From: Gammaproteobacteria bacterium
GTDB lineage: Bacteria > Pseudomonadota > Gammaproteobacteria > UBA4575
Direction of reading: 5' to 3'
NCBI GenBank assembly: GCA_026706595.1
Contig: JAPOYL010000013.1
Span: forward strand, 1-64,000
Length of the DNA: 64,000 bases
This document shows, one piece after another, positions 60,915-64,000 of the stretch. A program made the translations under genes and the position numbers. The notes under the pieces are model-generated. The model made no database searches, was not told the origin of the DNA, and was given only the letters and a program-made list of their open reading frames with translations. How positions within the stretch are numbered: position 1 is the first letter of the stretch; each line of letters opens with the position of its first letter.

Positions 60915-62543
60915 TCAGCGTTCTCCACGGGCCTCCATGATCATGAGATCCAGAACCTCCTGGCTGGTGATCATGCCGAGAAACTTTTCAGATCCTTCCT
61001 CCAGTACCGGCATCACGGTGAGCGAGTTCTCTGTCATTTTCTGCAATGCATCCTCCACCGGTTCACTGGACCGGACACATGGCGGGTCATGGCGCACGAA
61101 TTTGCCGACATGCGTGCTCGCCCACAATTCTTTGGGCAGGTAACGCAGCATACCTAACGATACGATACCCAAAAGCCGGCCTTGCTCAACGACCAGGTAG
61201 TCTTGCTGGTTTGGGATGACCCACCGGTCGACAAAGGCCCTTACTGATTGCGAGGCATCGGGATAGCTGCGCGAGTGGTCCAGGATATCACCGACCGTGA
61301 TGTCATCCAGCGCAAAGTCCAGGTACGCCAGAGACGGCAGTTCCGGTACGGACGACGCGTCCTGTGGCGATGGTTTGGCACTGCGTATGGCTGTGTTGAT
61401 CACCGGAGGCACCAGCAGGATATAGGCCACCATGATCAGCACCAAGAGCGAGAAAATACTGGGGCTGATGGCGCCGGTCTCGAAAAGAACCAGCAATAGT
61501 GCAATTTCTGCAACACCCTTGGCCATCATTCCCGTGGCCAGGGTGAATGGCATCTCCTGGCGGGTAACATATGCACCGATCAGGGCTCCTGCAAACTTGC
61601 CCACGAAAGGCACGATCACGAGTGCCGCGATGGTCAATGCAGGCAGCTCGACAAACGAAAGGCTCAGGTGCAGCCCTGCTGCAGCGAAGAAAAGTGGTAT
61701 GAAGAATCCCTCTGCGATACTGCGCATGCCAGGCACGATATCCCGGCGCACCTGATAAGGCAGCCCCGACAGTGCGGAACCGAACAGCAGTGCGCCAAGG
61801 GAGCCGTGCAGACCCATTTTTTCGGCACCGGAGACGGTCAGGAACAACCCGCCCAGGATGAGCCCGAAGGAGAGCTGCGGCACGGACAGAAACCGCTTCA
61901 GCAGCATGATTACCGACGGCATCACCCGGCTCGCCAGCACCCAGGTAATTACGGCAAAAGCGACAATCTGACCTACCAGGAGCAGTACACCGCTCCAGTT
62001 CAGTTCATGGGTATGCTCACCGATCGTGAACCCAACCAGAAGCAGCGCCAGCATCTCGGCCATCAGCGCCGTAGTAAAGATTCTTATTCCAATGGGTTCA
62101 CGCAGATGACCTCCGTCAACCAGTACCTTGGCGGCAAGTCCGAGGCTGGTCAGGGAAAGGATCCCGGCCAGACAAACCGACTCCGTGAAGTCCAGCCCGA
62201 GCCCGAAATCGTAGATCACGTCGCTGGTGACGGCCATGATGGCCAGCATGGGCACGAGCACCGATATGACTGCGGCCACAATGAAGCGCCCGCGAAAGGC
62301 AGCCACAAAGCTGGGAATATCAAGCTCATCCAGGCCGATGAGAAAAAACAGGAGAAAGATGCCGATCCCCAGCAGAATCTGCATCTCGCTGGTGGGTTCG
62401 ACGATTCCCGTGGCAGGGCCCAGCAGTATGCCTACCACCGTATAGGCCACAATCGAGTTCACGTGGAACCGCTTGAAGACAGCCTCTGCTAACTTGGTGG
62501 CCAAAATCAGCAGGCCGATGGATAGCAGTGCTTCTTCAATCAT
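60915..62543 (-). CDS. CPA2-family cation:proton antiporter with CBS domains
   Basis: 542 residues. About 12 membrane helices in the first 390 residues (e.g. IGIFLLFFLIGLDELDIP, MGLHGSLGALLFGSALSGLP) match the Kef/NhaS3 type of monovalent-cation/proton exchangers. The soluble tail has two CBS modules (TVGDILDHSRSYPDASQSVRAF and VGKFVRHDPPCVRSSEPVEDALQKM) instead of the usual NAD-binding RCK domain, so it is probably gated by adenosine nucleotides. Ion specificity cannot be told by eye. Confidence 0.88.
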   Translation of the reverse strand: MIEEALLSIGLLILATKLAEAVFKRFHVNSIVAYTVVGILLGPATGIVEPTSEMQILLGIGIFLLFFLIGLDELDIPSFVAAFRGRFIVAAVISVLVPMLAIMAVTSDVIYDFGLGLDFTESVCLAGILSLTSLGLAAKVLVDGGHLREPIGIRIFTTALMAEMLALLLVGFTIGEHTHELNWSGVLLLVGQIVAFAVITWVLASRVMPSVIMLLKRFLSVPQLSFGLILGGLFLTVSGAEKMGLHGSLGALLFGSALSGLPYQVRRDIVPGMRSIAEGFFIPLFFAAAGLHLSLSFVELPALTIAALVIVPFVGKFAGALIGAYVTRQEMPFTLATGMMAKGVAEIALLLVLFETGAISPSIFSLLVLIMVAYILLVPPVINTAIRSAKPSPQDASSVPELPSLAYLDFALDDITVGDILDHSRSYPDASQSVRAFVDRWVIPNQQDYLVVEQGRLLGIVSLGMLRYLPKELWASTHVGKFVRHDPPCVRSSEPVEDALQKMTENSLTVMPVLEEGSEKFLGMITSQEVLDLMIMEARGER

Positions 62544-62866
62544 GTCCGGAAAAATGCCTGTACAGGAGTCTATCTAGCCGAAAGCCGAAGGGTCCACAAG
62601 GCGGCATCCCATGGCCAGTTCGTTCTCAGTTGGCCTGTGTGGTGATCTCCACGAGAGTACGAGGCCCATGGCATACTGGAGATACAATGCCGCGAAACCG
62701 GAACCGTCAAGTTCCAGAATCTGACATTCCCCAAGCGCTGTATCTTACCGAAACTGCGTGCAGTAGACACATGCAAATGATCATTTTAGGATACAAAAAT
62801 GGCCTGGTGTTGATCAGGTAGCCGTCGCAGCGGCAACCGCTATTTTCCCCGGTCTTGTGTGTGCAG
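62544..62866. other. Gene-free stretch between antiporter and tRNA-Ser
   Basis: 323 bp. No convincing gene or RNA is seen. A short stem (AGCGG-TTG-CCGCT on the minus strand, near 62835-62850) lies just behind the tRNA but has no U-tract. The region should contain the antiporter promoter. Confidence 0.4.
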
Positions 62867-62958
62867 TGGCGGAGAGAGAGGGATTCGAACCCTCGGTGCC
62901 CCGTTGAGGACACACTCACTTTCCAGGCGAGCCCGTTCGACCACTCCGGCATCTCTCC
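62867..62958 (-). tRNA. tRNA-Ser (anticodon GGA)
   Basis: Minus strand GGAGAGATGCCGGAGTGG opens the acceptor and D arm; the anticodon loop reads CTGGAAA with anticodon GGA. A long variable arm (TGTCCTCAACGGGGCA) marks a class II tRNA, and GGTTCGAATCC is the T arm. The acceptor stem GGAGAGA/TCTCTCC pairs perfectly, and the 3' CCA is encoded. Confidence 0.97.
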
Positions 62959-63038
62959 ACGATGGGTCAAGCAATAGACAGTCTACTGCCATGTCCTGAG
63001 CACGATGTTTCCCGCAGTTGCCAGGGGATTCAGACTTT

Positions 63039-63380
63039 TCAGGATTTCTTGCCCTGGTCGTTGCTCCCGGGGCTGTACACCGATGAGGGGAAATGCGCAA
63101 CGTTCTCACCCGCATCAGAAATCTTGGCCGTCCCCCGCTTGTCTACTTCATCAATGCGAATGATGGAATGCATGGGCACGAAAAACCGCTTGACCTGTTC
63201 AAATTCAGATTTGAGTTTTTCCTCACTCGGGTCGACCACCACCGTCGATCGCTCATCAAAAGCCAGTCCCTCGATTGTGACAAACCCATATAAATCAGAT
63301 TGATATACCTGATTTGCATAAATCTCATAAACTTTATTCAAGTTATAGAAGCTGATTTTGTAAAGCGGCTTTTTCGGCAT
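63039..63380 (-). CDS. DUF1820 family protein
   Basis: 113 residues: MPKKPLYKISFYNLNKVYEIYANQV and FVTIEGLAFDERSTVVVDPSEEKLKSEF are typical of DUF1820, a small gammaproteobacterial family of unknown function; VPMHSIIRIDEVDKRGTAKI is the conserved end. It lies 31 bp behind icd and may be cotranscribed with it. Confidence 0.82.
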   Translation of the reverse strand: MPKKPLYKISFYNLNKVYEIYANQVYQSDLYGFVTIEGLAFDERSTVVVDPSEEKLKSEFEQVKRFFVPMHSIIRIDEVDKRGTAKISDAGENVAHFPSSVYSPGSNDQGKKS

Positions 63381-63411
63381 GGTTGGAAAACTGACCTCTA
63401 TTCAGGGCTAT

Positions 63412-64000
63412 CTACTCATGCATGTTCTTGATGATGGCATCTCCAAAACCAGAAGTACTGACCAGGGTGGCGCCCGGCATCAACCGCTCAAGGTCTTCCT
63501 GTACCTCTTTGGAGGTTCCAGGCCGTCTTGCCCGGGTCTGGATTCCTGCCCGTGCCCGTGCCAGGTCATAGGTCACCGTTCTGGATGCAATTGCACCTGA
63601 GATTCCGGCAATGACCAAATCGGCTGCCTCTTTCCATCCCAGATGCCGCAGCATCATTTCCGCCGACAAAATGATGGACCCGGGATTCACCCGGTCCTTG
63701 CCCGCATGGGTTGGCGCAGTGCCGTGCGTTGCTTCAAAGCATGCAACGTCATCAGAGACATTTGCACCAGGTGCAATACCTATCCCCCCGACCTGGGCTG
63801 CCAGGGCATCTGAAATATAGTCCCCATTCAGGTTCAGGGTCGCGATCACCTCGTAGCTCTCCGGTTTTAGCAGGATCTGCTGCAGGAAATTGTCTGCAAT
63901 GATGTCCTTGACGATGATGTCACTGCCATTGTTCGGGTTCTTGATCTTGCACCAGGGACCCTCGCCGATCACTTCGGCATTGAACTCGTTCAGCGCCAAC
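63412..64000 (-). CDS. icd: NADP-dependent isocitrate dehydrogenase, C-terminal part, cut by window edge
   Basis: 195 codons of the C-terminal half: [77 protein letters not shown] and [20 protein letters not shown] are diagnostic of the E. coli-type enzyme. EATHGTAP...N contacts NADP. The N-terminal half, with the phosphorylated Ser region, is outside the window. It is a third TCA-cycle locus here, after mdh and sdh. Confidence 0.95.
   Translation of the reverse strand, partial: LALNEFNAEVIGEGPWCKIKNPNNGSDIIVKDIIADNFLQQILLKPESYEVIATLNLNGDYISDALAAQVGGIGIAPGANVSDDVACFEATHGTAPTHAGKDRVNPGSIILSAEMMLRHLGWKEAADLVIAGISGAIASRTVTYDLARARAGIQTRARRPGTSKEVQEDLERLMPGATLVSTSGFGDAIIKNMHE

Overview
The window looks like chromosome of a methylotrophic gammaproteobacterium. 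The gammaproteobacterial signs are the divergent nadB / rpoE-rseA-rseB-degQ-lepA arrangement, sdhCDAB-sdhE, the recR-ybaB-dnaX-4.5S RNA block, zapE, DUF1249 and DUF1820 proteins, and a prfB with the E. coli-type programmed frameshift. The methylotrophic signs are a nearly complete archaeal-type C1 module using tetrahydromethanopterin (H4MPT) and methanofuran. No methane monooxygenase or methanol dehydrogenase, transposon, prophage or CRISPR array was recognised.

Layout. 1-12.1 kb is mostly housekeeping: an MscS channel (cut by the left edge), nagZ, zapE, mdh, a DUF1249 protein, sdhE-sdhB-sdhA-sdhD-sdhC, ygfZ, lysS and prfB. 12.2-29.3 kb holds H4MPT/methanofuran cofactor genes and their enzymes: a DHPS-like protein, DUF447, mfnB, an MMPL/RND transporter, an mfnE-like kinase, pabB, mfnF-like and mfnD-like genes, a HisA-like protein, fae, a CitG-like protein, two further ATP-grasp ligases, mch, mtdB, beta-RFAP synthase and a small unknown ORF; cysS follows. 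30.8-38.4 kb is a second C1 block on the minus strand, read in the order fwdD-like, fhcB, fhcA, fhcD, fhcC, 7Fe ferredoxin, ferredoxin-NADP reductase, and a dimeric alpha/beta-barrel protein.

38.7-44.8 kb carries an outer-membrane barrel, a DUF4242 protein, and a periplasmic sulfur/copper cluster: SBP56-type methanethiol oxidase (mtoX), an SCO-like lipoprotein, a MauG-like dihaem protein and a TlpA thioredoxin. 45.2-49.9 kb has a pterin dehydratase, folD, a lone HvfA-type copper-RiPP precursor with five EGKCG motifs, a membrane protein, folP and an MBL-fold hydrolase. 49.9-64 kb returns to core genes: lepA, degQ, rseB, rseA, rpoE, nadB, orn, recR, ybaB, dnaX, 4.5S RNA, a CPA2 antiporter, tRNA-Ser(GGA), DUF1820 and icd (cut by the right edge).

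How it fits together. Formaldehyde, including that released from methanethiol by MtoX, would be captured by Fae on H4MPT, oxidised by MtdB, hydrolysed by Mch, and passed by FhcD to methanofuran. The usual bacterial end step is hydrolysis by the Fhc complex. Here FhcB keeps the four-Cys Fe-S motif and the SVCHGP metal-ligand motif of archaeal FwdB, a FwdD homologue leads the operon, and ferredoxin plus a ferredoxin-NADP reductase end it. I infer a true Mo/W formylmethanofuran dehydrogenase that delivers electrons to NADP. This is the main candidate for something undescribed. The orphan HvfA precursor near a copper-dependent oxidase cluster is the second.
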